Shown in pieces: positions 1-9,748 of a stretch of DNA of 64,000 bases. Below the pieces are notes generated by a model, which saw nothing but the letters and a program-made list of their open reading frames with translations, was not told the DNA's origin and made no database searches. How positions within the stretch are numbered: the first letter of the stretch is position 1; the number at the start of each line of letters is the position of its first letter. The DNA lies in assembly GCA_945861415.1 (NCBI GenBank), contig CAMAUV010000010.1, positions 28,126-92,125 on the forward strand, read 5' to 3'. The stretch comes from Akkermansia muciniphila (GTDB taxonomy: Bacteria; Verrucomicrobiota; Verrucomicrobiia; Verrucomicrobiales; V1-33). The position numbers were made by a program, and so were the translations under genes.

Positions 1-10
1 CCTCGTCTTT

Positions 11-847
11 TTGATGCCCGGTCTCCTGCGGGCAGCCAGCGAATCCAGCCAAGCCTGGAAAGACGCCGAGATCCTCTACAAAGCCGGCGACTTCGCAGCG
101 GCCTCGGCAGACTTCCTCAAGATCGCGGCGGATGAGAAATCCGTCTCCGCCGCGCTGTGCCACAACATCGGCAATTGCGAATATCGTCTCGACCGTAAAG
201 GCGCCGCCTCCATCTGGTACCGCCGTGCAGTGGCGCTCGAGCCCTTTCATCCGGAGGCCCGGCAAAACCTCCGCTTCCTCCACACCACGGGCGGCTATCT
301 GGTCTTCAACCGCTGGATTTGGGGCATCGATGACAAACGCACGGTGGGTGATGACCCGGGCATTCTCTACCGCTACACCCTTTTTCTGTCCTCGCTCGCA
401 AAGAAAACCCAGTGGCAGGCGTTGCGCACTCTGAGCCTCTGGGTATTGGCGGTTCTCGTGGTGTGGATAGTATGGCTCGCACCGCGACCCGGTCGCCGTT
501 GGCCGCTCGTAGTGCTCCTATGCCTCGTTTCCACTACTCTCAGCGTGACCCTGCTCGGACTGCTAGGGAAGACCCTGAACAAAACACCGCAGTCGCAACT
601 TCTCGTTTCTACCGCCAAAGACGCCATGCTTCGCAGCGCCCCTGCTGAGGCCGCAGGCAGCGTTATCGGCCTGCCAGAGGGCTCGGAACTTTTCCCACTC
701 CGCGTGGAAGGAAACTGGACTTACTGCCAAGTTCCCGCCGGTGCAGGGCTTGATGGCTCACGCGGTTGGATACGCACGCCTTCTGATGATGACAAGGCCC
801 GCACCGCCGAACCTCTCTGGCCATGGAGCCGGGAGCTGATCGACTGA
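11..847 (+). CDS. TPR + SH3-like membrane protein, BatE-like (aerotolerance operon type)
   Basis: 278 aa ORF: N-terminal TPR (AGDFAAASADFLKIA...ALCHNIGNCEYRLDRKGAASIWYRRAVALEPFHPEARQNLRFL), two TM segments, C-terminal SH3-like segment (AMLRSAPAEAAGSVIGLPEGSEL..GSRGWIRT). Confidence 0.7.
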   Translation: MMPGLLRAASESSQAWKDAEILYKAGDFAAASADFLKIAADEKSVSAALCHNIGNCEYRLDRKGAASIWYRRAVALEPFHPEARQNLRFLHTTGGYLVFNRWIWGIDDKRTVGDDPGILYRYTLFLSSLAKKTQWQALRTLSLWVLAVLVVWIVWLAPRPGRRWPLVVLLCLVSTTLSVTLLGLLGKTLNKTPQSQLLVSTAKDAMLRSAPAEAAGSVIGLPEGSELFPLRVEGNWTYCQVPAGAGLDGSRGWIRTPSDDDKARTAEPLWPWSRELID

Positions 848-879
848 ACATTCCGCAATCCTTACACCCGCACATCATT

Positions 880-1290
880 ATGGTAGAAGCCTCCATCCGA
901 TACGACGGCGACCTTCGCTGCAGCGCCGTCCACGGTCCCAGCCTAAATAGAATTGAGACCGACGCCCCCACTGACAACATGGGAAAAGGCGAGCGCTTTT
1001 CCCCTACCGACCTCGTGGGCACTGCTCTCGCCACCTGCGTGCTCACCACCATTGGCATCGCCGGCCGTCGCAAGGAAATCGAAGTCACCGGCATGACTGC
1101 CACCGTGCGCAAGCACATGACCTCTGAAGTCCCGCGCCGCATTGCGAAACTGGAACTGGAAGTGCGCATCCCGCTCGCCGAAGACCACCCCCAGCGCGCC
1201 TTCCTCGAAGCCGCCGCCCGCGGCTGTCCCGTCCGTCGCAGCCTGCATCCGGAGGTGGAGGTCGTCGAGAGCTACACGTGGGGCGTGTAG
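880..1290 (+). CDS. OsmC family protein
   Basis: ATG at 880; MVEASIRYDGDLRCSAVH...FSPTDLVGTALATCVLTTIGIAG...AARGCPVRRSLHPEVEV; two conserved Cys of OsmC-type peroxidases. Confidence 0.85.
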   Translation: MVEASIRYDGDLRCSAVHGPSLNRIETDAPTDNMGKGERFSPTDLVGTALATCVLTTIGIAGRRKEIEVTGMTATVRKHMTSEVPRRIAKLELEVRIPLAEDHPQRAFLEAAARGCPVRRSLHPEVEVVESYTWGV

Positions 1291-1553
1291 GGTTTCGATG
1301 GCGCTGAAGCCCTTGGCGAAGCCGCCATGGACTACCTGAACTTTTCACCACTATCGCCAACACAAAAGAATCCGCGGCGAAGCGGGCGATTTCAAGATTC
1401 AAAGGACTGGCGCGAAGCACGGTTTTAAACCTGAACACTGAAACTAAAAATTCCCCACTCACGGAGGAACCGTCAGCCTCACAACAATAGCAATGCGGCA
1501 CAGCGCCTTGTGTCATGGCTTTGTCAGAAACCCGCCTGCTTTCCTGCTGCGAG

Positions 1554-3047
1554 TCAGCCCAGAGCGGCGCGGGTGCGGGCGACCAGCGGACTGTCGGGTC
1601 CGGCGCTGCCCTTGAGCCAGAAGGCGCTGGCGGCGAGAAAGCGGTCGCGCAGGCCGGGTGCCAGTGCACGATAGTCCTCCAGCACGGCAGAACTGAACTT
1701 GTAGTCGTGAGAGTCGGTCCCTTTGAGATAAATGAGGCGCTGGGCAGCGGCGGCGAGCGCACGGGAATCGCCGCCATTTTGCAGATAACGCAGCATCTGA
1801 CGCGAGGCGTCCAGCTTGTCCCCGCTCACAGCGGCGAAGATGCTTTCAAGTTCTGGCGTGCCGGCGGCAGGTTCGAATGAAGCGATGTCTGGGCCGCTTT
1901 CGCTGCCGGCCCGTGCGCGGAACATGGGCATGAACGACGCAGCCTGGAGCAGAAGATAACGGCGGGTGTTTTCGTCACTCGTTTGATGAAAGGCAAAATG
2001 GAGCGCGTTGGCAGTCGTGACAGAGTGAAGGCTGACAATGCCTGGTTTCCGCATGAGCATCTCCGCCGCGCCTTGGAAGATGCCGTCCCACACGGCCTTG
2101 GCACCGCTGCCGGCATTGAGCAACTCCACGGCGCGAGCCGCGGCATCGTCCCATGAAGCGTGGCGCACGGTATCAAGCATAGCCGCCGGGGCATCTTGGC
2201 GCGCGCTGCCAAGCTGCCAGCCAGGCTTCAGTTTGGCGAGTCGTTCTGCATTCACCCGGCCCGGGCGGTCCGCCTCGTCATCGCCGTCAGCGGGATTGCC
2301 ACCGGTATGCTCCAGCAGCGCGTATGCCAGCGAGCGTAGCACTGGCTCGGCATGATGCCAGCCGATGGTCTGGAGCGTGCGCCATGAATTCGCCACGTAG
2401 ATGGCTTTGTGCCCGATGTCGCGAAAGTCCCTGGCGCCGATGCGGCAGAAGACATCGAACACCTCCTGCGCACCCGCTCCGCGCGTGAGTCCGGCCACGG
2501 CGGCATCTGCGCGGGCCGTGTCCCAGCGGTTCATGGCGTCCGTGAATTCCGGGCGCGCTTTCTCCGCCGCAGGCACAGCCTTTTCGTCCACGGTCGGCAT
2601 GGTCCAGTCTCCCTCCTGGACATCGCGGGCCTGCGATGATTTGAATTGGTCCAGCGCCCAAAAGAGTGGCAGCCAGCGGTCTGAGTCTGGCGCATTGAGA
2701 CTGGCGAGGTGGGCGGAATGCACGACGAGCACTGCATGAAACTTGAAGCCCACCGGCCGCGGCTGAATATTGCGCACGCCCGCCAGCAGGAGCGCCGCAA
2801 GCCACTGCCGGTAAGGCACGCCCTGCCGGATGCACTGTCCCACCTCTTCCAGCAGACGCTCGCGCGGCGTATTCTCCAGGAGTTTCACCAGTGGTTCCAT
2901 TTCCGCATCGAATTTCACACCCTCTTTACCGGGCGCAGCCTCCTGTGCATTCGCAGTGGGAAGATGCCTAAGAAAAGAAAAACTACCTGGTAGCAGCGAA
3001 GCGGCAGCGCTGCGGGAAAGGAATGACCGGCGATTGAGTGCGTCCAT
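1554..3047 (-). CDS. Twin-arginine signal-containing all-helical protein of unknown function (His-rich motifs)
   Basis: Long ORF with Tat-like signal NRRSFLSRSAAASLLPG and conserved-looking HAVLVVHSAH / DIGHKAIYVANSWRTLQTIGWHHAEP motifs. Confidence 0.6.
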   Translation of the reverse strand: MDALNRRSFLSRSAAASLLPGSFSFLRHLPTANAQEAAPGKEGVKFDAEMEPLVKLLENTPRERLLEEVGQCIRQGVPYRQWLAALLLAGVRNIQPRPVGFKFHAVLVVHSAHLASLNAPDSDRWLPLFWALDQFKSSQARDVQEGDWTMPTVDEKAVPAAEKARPEFTDAMNRWDTARADAAVAGLTRGAGAQEVFDVFCRIGARDFRDIGHKAIYVANSWRTLQTIGWHHAEPVLRSLAYALLEHTGGNPADGDDEADRPGRVNAERLAKLKPGWQLGSARQDAPAAMLDTVRHASWDDAAARAVELLNAGSGAKAVWDGIFQGAAEMLMRKPGIVSLHSVTTANALHFAFHQTSDENTRRYLLLQAASFMPMFRARAGSESGPDIASFEPAAGTPELESIFAAVSGDKLDASRQMLRYLQNGGDSRALAAAAQRLIYLKGTDSHDYKFSSAVLEDYRALAPGLRDRFLAASAFWLKGSAGPDSPLVARTRAALG

Positions 3048-3751
3048 GCGGAAACTATCTACTCCTGTGGTTTCATTTGCACGTGGAAATTGACGGATGG
3101 CAGCCATACGCAGGGAAGACTGCGGCTTTCAGGACGCGATTGGGCGCTCCGTTTTAGTTGCGGCAGCACTGCGCCTAGAGCCGCCGCATGTTCTTCGTGA
3201 TTTCAGTATCATGATGTCCTCGATGACCCTTGACTCAGCGTGAAGCGACCCCGTAAAGGGGCGAACGCCCTTACTTTGCAATATGCTAGGCCGCAAGCCT
3301 ATGAGGCCCTGTTCAATGGGGTCGAAACCCGTAGCCGTTTGCCCACGGACATCCATCCCCGGATGCTGCCCATCTTGCCGGTGTCGCTGCGCGCGGCGGC
3401 GTATACCGATTACTTCATCCGGCCTCTCGACGCGGGGCGATCTTCCCCGGGAGTGACACCGCAGGAGCAATTGCAGGACTTGCTTAGTTATCGCTTCGAC
3501 CTGCGGCCCGCACCGCCATCTTCCGCCTCCGCTGCATACGCGCCGAATCGGAGCACGGAAAGAGGCGGTTCATCGAACCGGGTGAGAGTTGCACCATTGA
3601 GGTTGCCCTGCCCTCACGGAGTATCATTCAATGTCGCGCCCGCTGGAAAAACCAGCCGGAGCACTACACGATGGTGGTCATCCGTGCATGGGCGGAGCGC
3701 TATCGGCTGCGTATGGATTATTAATAGGCACCCCTCATCCATAAGGTGCGG

Positions 3752-5935
3752 CTAGTTCACTATATTCAATTCCTCCTGTGTCCATGGAGTGGTGCGGGCT
3801 TCTGTATCTTTGCGGATTTTGGCGATGTCATCCGCCGTGAGAGCCCGGTTCCATCCGTGCCAGCGTTCGCCCGCGTAAGTCAGCACCTGGGCGATCTGTT
3901 CGTCGGTGTGTGTTTTCTCCAGTGGGGGCATGAGGCCGGCGCCGTAAGTGGTGCCGTCCAGTGGGCCGGCGAGCCCTTTGAGGAGAACGCGGCCAAGGAC
4001 AGGCACGTTGCCGTTGGCGCCCATCCATTTGGATTTGGCCAGCGGCGGGGCGAGGAGTGAGTCCGCGGCCTTAACCCCCATGCCGTCCAGTCCGTGGCAG
4101 GACATGCAGAGGCTCTCATACACAAGGCGGCCCTTGCGCGCCGGCTCGCTGAACTTGTTTTGCGAAGCGTCATTGTCATCAAACTTTTTGACCGCATCCA
4201 CCAGCGGAAGCGCATGGCCGGCGGTGGGAGTGAATTCAGCGGGCTGGCCGGCGTAGCGCCATGCGAGGAAAACCTGAGTGACGACTTGCAGGTCGCTGTC
4301 AGAAGCAAGAGTGCGGATCGCGGCGGTGACGGCTTCATCCTTCTGGGCAAGCCATGGCTCCGAAAGCTGCACGGCGGCGCGGCGCAGGCGCGGCGCGCTG
4401 TCCTTCAAAGCCGCGAGCACCAGTTCTTTTTTCAGCGACTCCAGACCGCGCAGCGCCCAGAGGCTGTGGATGCGCGCATTGGCGTCCGGGTGAGAGGTCA
4501 GCTTCTCCAAGGCTGGCACTGCGGACTTTTCTCCGCGGGAGACGATGAGCATTTGCGCAGTGTCGCGCCACCATCCGTTAGGATTGGAAAGATGGGCGGT
4601 GAGTTCCACCGGTGTCTCGTCCAGCATGCGGGGGAGTTTGCCCGCGGGCTTTCCATCGGGCAGGAGGCGGTAGATGCGTCCGTAGCGGTGGATTTTGATC
4701 ATGCCCCAGCGCTTCACGCGGTGGTAGCGCTCCACCCAGAGCCCCAGCTTGTTCTTGCGGTAGTCCTCCACGTAGCGGGCTTGCAGCGCCGGTGAGACCT
4801 CCGTGGGAAACCATTCCTTTTCCTGAATGATGCCGCGGTAGAGGTCGGCAATGTAAAGGCCGCCATCAGGACCGCTCTCGGTCCACACAGGGCGGAAGTA
4901 GGCATCCTTCGCACGGACGAATTCGTTTCCGGGCAAGGCATTGTGAGCGGTGCCTTTGCCGTCCTGCCATGAATAACGGGTCATGCGGATGAGGCGTCCC
5001 ACGGGTTCGCATCCCAGCGAGTTGCCATACCACTCGGGAAAGAGTGGGCTGCGCACCACACTCTGACCGCAGGCGGCGGAAAAGTGCGTCAACTGGGTCT
5101 GCCGCTCCACATCATACCCACCATCGCTGAAATCCCAGACCGGACAGATGCCCCACGGACGAAAGTATCCCTCTTCATGCTCCCTGATGTCGAGGATGGG
5201 ATAGCCTGCGGGGAGTTGAAAGCTGTGGGCGGGATTGGCACCGCCGCCCCATGAGCAAATGAGCCGCCCGTCATCGTCACGGGCCAGCCCCCACTGACTA
5301 ATGCGTCCCCGGCTGTGCCGCAGGGAGGTGAGTTTGCCTCCGTTCCATGCGTGACGGCGGTCATTCGTGCAGATGGTGTTGTCCAAATTCCACAGCATGC
5401 CGCTCTGCTGGTGCTCGATATTGCCATGATCCGGCTCGCCTTGCCATGCAACTTCGCGGCGGTCGGCCACGCCATCCTTGTTGTCGTCAAAGTAAGCGTA
5501 TATGCTGGAATCCTCTGTGAAGTTCACCAGCACGCGGTCATGCATCGGCATGACCGAGCGGGGCAGGATCACGTTGTCGATGAAGACAGTGCGTTTGTCC
5601 ATTTTCCCGTCTCCGTCCGTGTCGGTGAGTTTAACCACCCGGCTCACAGGATCGAGTTGACCAGTCGCGTATTCGTCCTGCATGTAGGTGCGCCACTCGC
5701 AGACGTAGAGCGAGCCATTGCCATCGAAGGCAATCATCGCCGGCTCCTCCACCATTGGCTCGCTGGCCACGCACTCGAGGTGGTAGCCTTTGGGCACTTC
5801 CATAGTTTTGATGGCCTCTTCCGGCTTGAGGGCCGGAAAAGTGGTGTCGGGATTCCACTCGCCTGCGGCGTGCACAGCAGCTGGCATGGCGACAAGGGAA
5901 AGGAGAGCGATAAATGGATTTGGGTTCATACGCAT
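3752..5935 (-). CDS. PVC-type membrane-bound dehydrogenase/heme-binding protein (beta-propeller + HEAT + cytochrome c CxxCH)
   Basis: Signal peptide; PEEAIKTMEVPKGYHLECVASEPMVEEPAMIAFDGNG...; C-terminal YESLCMSCHGLDGMG heme motif. Confidence 0.85.
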   Translation of the reverse strand: MRMNPNPFIALLSLVAMPAAVHAAGEWNPDTTFPALKPEEAIKTMEVPKGYHLECVASEPMVEEPAMIAFDGNGSLYVCEWRTYMQDEYATGQLDPVSRVVKLTDTDGDGKMDKRTVFIDNVILPRSVMPMHDRVLVNFTEDSSIYAYFDDNKDGVADRREVAWQGEPDHGNIEHQQSGMLWNLDNTICTNDRRHAWNGGKLTSLRHSRGRISQWGLARDDDGRLICSWGGGANPAHSFQLPAGYPILDIREHEEGYFRPWGICPVWDFSDGGYDVERQTQLTHFSAACGQSVVRSPLFPEWYGNSLGCEPVGRLIRMTRYSWQDGKGTAHNALPGNEFVRAKDAYFRPVWTESGPDGGLYIADLYRGIIQEKEWFPTEVSPALQARYVEDYRKNKLGLWVERYHRVKRWGMIKIHRYGRIYRLLPDGKPAGKLPRMLDETPVELTAHLSNPNGWWRDTAQMLIVSRGEKSAVPALEKLTSHPDANARIHSLWALRGLESLKKELVLAALKDSAPRLRRAAVQLSEPWLAQKDEAVTAAIRTLASDSDLQVVTQVFLAWRYAGQPAEFTPTAGHALPLVDAVKKFDDNDASQNKFSEPARKGRLVYESLCMSCHGLDGMGVKAADSLLAPPLAKSKWMGANGNVPVLGRVLLKGLAGPLDGTTYGAGLMPPLEKTHTDEQIAQVLTYAGERWHGWNRALTADDIAKIRKDTEARTTPWTQEELNIVN

Positions 5936-6008
5936 GGTCCCTTCTATGCACCGCTGTGGGCGTCGCGCCACTACGTATGTCAGGCGTCCTCCGGGCTTTC
6001 GGGGCCGT

Positions 6009-7427
6009 CTATTTTTCAGTTCCAAACTGTTCGCGGTAGAGAGTCTTGAAGGTATTCTCGCCGGTCAGTGGCGCGTTTTCGTTGACCATTTGCGGCAGCA
6101 CACTCGTCCACCACTGATCGTAGGCGGCTTCCAGAACAGCCACTTTTTCTAGGTGCTTCGCAGCGACATCGATTTTCTCGCTGGGATCGGTTTGCAGATC
6201 AAATAGTTGCCACCGCTTCTCGTTTTTCGGGTTGTCGCATACCAGCCGCCAGCGGGCATCGCGAATGGCGCAGCGGGCATATTTGGACTCCGCTGCTTTG
6301 CCCCGCTGCCAGCGCCCTAGGTGGGTGACAAGAGTCCGGTCCGCCCATGGCGCGGCCGGATTTTCCAGAAGCGGCACAAGCGAGCGCCCCTCGACCTGAG
6401 CTTTAAGTTTTTCCGTGAGCGGCGCACCGGCGATTTCGGCAATCGTGGGGAGAAAGTCGATGTGAGCCGCAGAGTTGTTCACGTCCGCAGGTTTGAGCGC
6501 CGCAGGCCAGCGCCAGAAGCTGGCGGCTTTCACCCCTCCGCGCCATGGGGTGCCTTTCTGGGCGCGCAAACCAGCATCGAACACTTCCGTGCCGGCGGTG
6601 CCGCCATTGTCCGTAATGAAGACGATGAGGGTGTCGCGATCCAGTGCCTGCGCTTTCAGGAAGTCCAGCAGGCGGCCCACATTGTCATCAATATTGGCGA
6701 TCATGCCAAAGAACTTCGCGACCCGCGGGGGCACCTTGTCCTTATAGCGCGCTTCATCCTCGGGCCGCGGAATGAGCGGGCCATGGGGCGCATTGGTAGC
6801 GAGATGGCAGAAGAATGGCTGCTTGTCTTTCACTGATTTTATCCACTCCATGGACTGACGGAAAAAGACATCCGTGCAGTAGCCGTCCGTCTTCACAAAC
6901 TTGCCGTTATGGAGGATAGCGGGATTGAAGTAGGAATTTCCGGGCGCATCGCCGCAGGAACTCTCGTAGCTTTGGCCGATGCCGCCTGCGCCGTGGATAA
7001 ACATTTCGCCGTAGCCGCGTTTGGTGGGCCAGTATTCCGGCTGATCCCCGAGGTGCCACTTGCCAAAAATGCCCGTGGCGTAGCCGGCGGACTTCAGGTG
7101 CTGCGCGAGCGTGACGGCATCTAGCGTGAGGCGCTCCCGTTCCAAAATGGTGTGCGTTATTCCGTTGCGGAATTCATGCCTGCCCGTGAGCAGCGCGCTC
7201 CGTGTGGGAGCACAAGTGGGACTCACCTGAAAATCAGTGAAGCGAACTCCCTCGCCGTGCAGGCGGTCGAGGTTTGGCGTCTTGAGCACAGGGTTTCCAT
7301 GGCAGGAGAAGTCGCCGTAGCCCTGATCATCCGTGATGATGAAGATGATGTTTGGGCGTTTCCCTGCGGGGGATTCGGCGAACGTGGCGAGTGTAAAGAT
7401 AAATAGGAGGAAACTGACAACGCGCAT
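6009..7427 (-). CDS. Sulfatase (arylsulfatase A-like, Cys-type)
   Basis: Signal peptide; RPNIIFIITDDQGYGDFSCHGNPVLKTPNLDRL; formylglycine motif SPTCAPTRSALLTGR; FGKWHLG. Confidence 0.93.
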   Translation of the reverse strand: MRVVSFLLFIFTLATFAESPAGKRPNIIFIITDDQGYGDFSCHGNPVLKTPNLDRLHGEGVRFTDFQVSPTCAPTRSALLTGRHEFRNGITHTILERERLTLDAVTLAQHLKSAGYATGIFGKWHLGDQPEYWPTKRGYGEMFIHGAGGIGQSYESSCGDAPGNSYFNPAILHNGKFVKTDGYCTDVFFRQSMEWIKSVKDKQPFFCHLATNAPHGPLIPRPEDEARYKDKVPPRVAKFFGMIANIDDNVGRLLDFLKAQALDRDTLIVFITDNGGTAGTEVFDAGLRAQKGTPWRGGVKAASFWRWPAALKPADVNNSAAHIDFLPTIAEIAGAPLTEKLKAQVEGRSLVPLLENPAAPWADRTLVTHLGRWQRGKAAESKYARCAIRDARWRLVCDNPKNEKRWQLFDLQTDPSEKIDVAAKHLEKVAVLEAAYDQWWTSVLPQMVNENAPLTGENTFKTLYREQFGTEK

Positions 7428-7499
7428 TCAATCTTGTGCACCGGAGCGTTCGTGGCCGCTATGCCGCATTCGTGGAACTTTCGGGCGGTTATTTTCGCG

Positions 7500-7645
7500 C
7501 GGCTTTCTTTTTCGCCGCCACCGGGACTGCTCCCGTCACCTGTTTGCTGCCATCCCAGTTTTTTTGGGCCGGTTTTCCGACCGACGACCACGGCGCGGCC
7601 TGCCTCGGCCAGTCCACGCGCCATTTGCCAAATCTGATACCGCGG
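7500..7645 (-). pseudogene. Possible short gene remnant (SDR-like N-terminal segment QMARGLAEAGRAVVVGRK)
   Basis: Minus-strand translation gives RYQIWQMARGLAEAGRAVVVGRKTG, resembling an SDR Rossmann start, with stops upstream and no full domain. Confidence 0.2.
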
Positions 7646-7783
7646 TCATCATCATCGACCCCAAGCTAAAACCCGCAAGACGGGCAGCACCCGAGAGAAT
7701 CGCCTCCTTTACTTTGCGGCGGCTCTTTCAGTTCTGGAATGGCAGAAGGGGCAATTGAGGCCAATGGCGCAAGCCTAGCCTCG

Positions 7784-8905
7784 TCAAAATCTGATACCCA
7801 GTTTCTCCGCCATGCGCAGCGGGCGGCGGAGGGCTTCAGCCATGCGGGAGGCTTCGCCCTCACCGCGCAGATCGCGGCAGGCCGGATGGGCTTCGGGACT
7901 TTGCAGAATCCCGAGGGCGTGCAGCACATGGGCGGTGCTGTGCTTGTAAGGCGAGGCACTCATGCGGTGGTCCAGCCGGAACACCTGATCCTCCAGCGAC
8001 TGCAGCGCCTCAAACACCTTGTAGACACGCGTATCGAATCCGCCTGCAACTCCGGCAGGGAATCTTTTCCCTGGAGCCCCGTCTGCCAGCCACATATCTT
8101 TGGCCGCGCAGATCAGCGGCGCTCCGCTCACGGCGGCCCCGATGAGCAGCGGCAGCCCCAGCTTGATGGCCGTGGCGAGACCAAAATCGTCCCCGCTGTG
8201 TGGCGCGAAGTCGAGCTTGAGATCCCGGCACATGGACGACCAGTATAGGAAGTGCGGCTCGTCAAGCGTACTGACTTTGCCGCCGGTGAATTTCGGATGC
8301 AGCGCGAGCTGCCATAGCAGCCATGGTTCGTACGGGGTGGCCCAAGGGACAAAGGCTGGCTCAAGCGCGTGGACAATGCCGGGGCGGATGAGCCATTCTG
8401 CGATTTCGTAATACGCGTCTCGCCGCGGCTCAGCACTCAGCGAGTTCAGCCAGCGCGAAGTCATGATCATAACCTCACAGTTTTCATGCTCCTGCACGAT
8501 GTCCAAGAGCGAACGATAGCGCTCTGCCTTGAATGCCGTGTCGTTTTCCGCTCCGCGCGCGGTGATGCCGGCAACGAAGCGGCGCTCCGGAAAGAATCCG
8601 CGGAATCGCCGGAGGACCTCCGCATACATCGCATCGTCCAAATCAAAAATGTAGCCCGTGTCGGCATTCAGCACGGTCACCAGTTCCACCCCGTAGTGAT
8701 CGGCTGAGCGCTGCATCCAGTCGATACTCGCTGCGAACCCGTCCCAGTCTGGCTGCCGATCACGGAACGGCAGCAGGGCCGCGGCACACAGCCGCGGTTT
8801 GCTGGTGTGATCCACCAGCGCATCCTCTGAGGTCCACGCCCAGCGCGTGGCAGACCATGGAGTATCGGGACGCAGGTCGCAGGGATCGGAAATCAAGTCA
8901 GTCAT
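7784..8905 (-). CDS. Dihydrodipicolinate synthase-like TIM-barrel protein
   Basis: 373 aa ORF with RLCAAALLPFRDRQPDWDGFAASIDWM...GVELVTVLNADTGYIFDLD...; DHDPS/NAL-like barrel pattern. Confidence 0.55.
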   Translation of the reverse strand: MTDLISDPCDLRPDTPWSATRWAWTSEDALVDHTSKPRLCAAALLPFRDRQPDWDGFAASIDWMQRSADHYGVELVTVLNADTGYIFDLDDAMYAEVLRRFRGFFPERRFVAGITARGAENDTAFKAERYRSLLDIVQEHENCEVMIMTSRWLNSLSAEPRRDAYYEIAEWLIRPGIVHALEPAFVPWATPYEPWLLWQLALHPKFTGGKVSTLDEPHFLYWSSMCRDLKLDFAPHSGDDFGLATAIKLGLPLLIGAAVSGAPLICAAKDMWLADGAPGKRFPAGVAGGFDTRVYKVFEALQSLEDQVFRLDHRMSASPYKHSTAHVLHALGILQSPEAHPACRDLRGEGEASRMAEALRRPLRMAEKLGIRF

Positions 8906-9040
8906 TCCGCAGGCAAAGAAAATCCCGTCCGGCCTGCAACCGGTAGTTCCCGGAAGGTGTGCCTAGGGGAACCGCTAAGATCCATGCCGACTTTCAGAAC
9001 CACAAAGCGCTCAAGAAACCATTTAAGCTCAAGATGAGGC

Positions 9041-9574
9041 TTAAGCCGTCAGAGCTTCCACGAGGCCCTTCTTCTGCTCGCGCAGGGAGGACTCCGTGTC
9101 GATCTTCCGCTGGAGGCGCATCAACCCTTCCAGCAGAGCCTCAGGGCGTGGCGGGCATCCGGAAATATAAACGTCCACTGGGATTAGGCGGTCAATCCCT
9201 TGGAGCACGGCGTAGCTGCGATACATACCACCGCTGGAGGCGCAGGCACCCATGGCGATGCACCATTTGGGCTCCGGCATTTGGTCCCAAATACGCTTTA
9301 CGGCGAGCGCCATCTTGTAGGTCACCGTGCCGGCCACGATCATCACATCCGACTGCCTAGGAGAGAAGCGCATCACTTCTGAGCCAAAACGGGAAATGTC
9401 ATAGCGACTGGAAGCGGTGGCCATGAGTTCGATCGCGCAACAGGCCAAGCCCATTGGCATCGGCCACAGCGAGTTCTTCCGCATCCAGTTGATGGCGGAA
9501 TCGAGACGGGTGAAGACGATGTTGCCCTCAATCTTGGAATCGTAGGCGGCGTTGGTGAGCGTGGCTTCGGCCAT
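9041..9574 (-). CDS. nuoB: NADH-quinone oxidoreductase subunit B (NuoB)
   Basis: [89 protein letters not shown]...[10 protein letters not shown]...[12 protein letters not shown]; all 4Fe4S Cys present. The provided ORF's extension to 10312 is antisense to metG and not used. Confidence 0.95.
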   Translation of the reverse strand: MAEATLTNAAYDSKIEGNIVFTRLDSAINWMRKNSLWPMPMGLACCAIELMATASSRYDISRFGSEVMRFSPRQSDVMIVAGTVTYKMALAVKRIWDQMPEPKWCIAMGACASSGGMYRSYAVLQGIDRLIPVDVYISGCPPRPEALLEGLMRLQRKIDTESSLREQKKGLVEALTA

Positions 9575-9748
9575 AGTCGGAGATTTTGTATTTAAAGATG
9601 GCTGGCGGGCATAGGTAGCGCAAGCGGGCAATCCGGCAGAAATCGCCGACTTTCCGTCGCTGAATGCAGATAGCTGACCGGGAATGGCAGGAGGACCGAT
9701 TACCCCTTGCCGCCCCTGTCCCCGCAGTCCCATCGTGGAAAGCAACTT

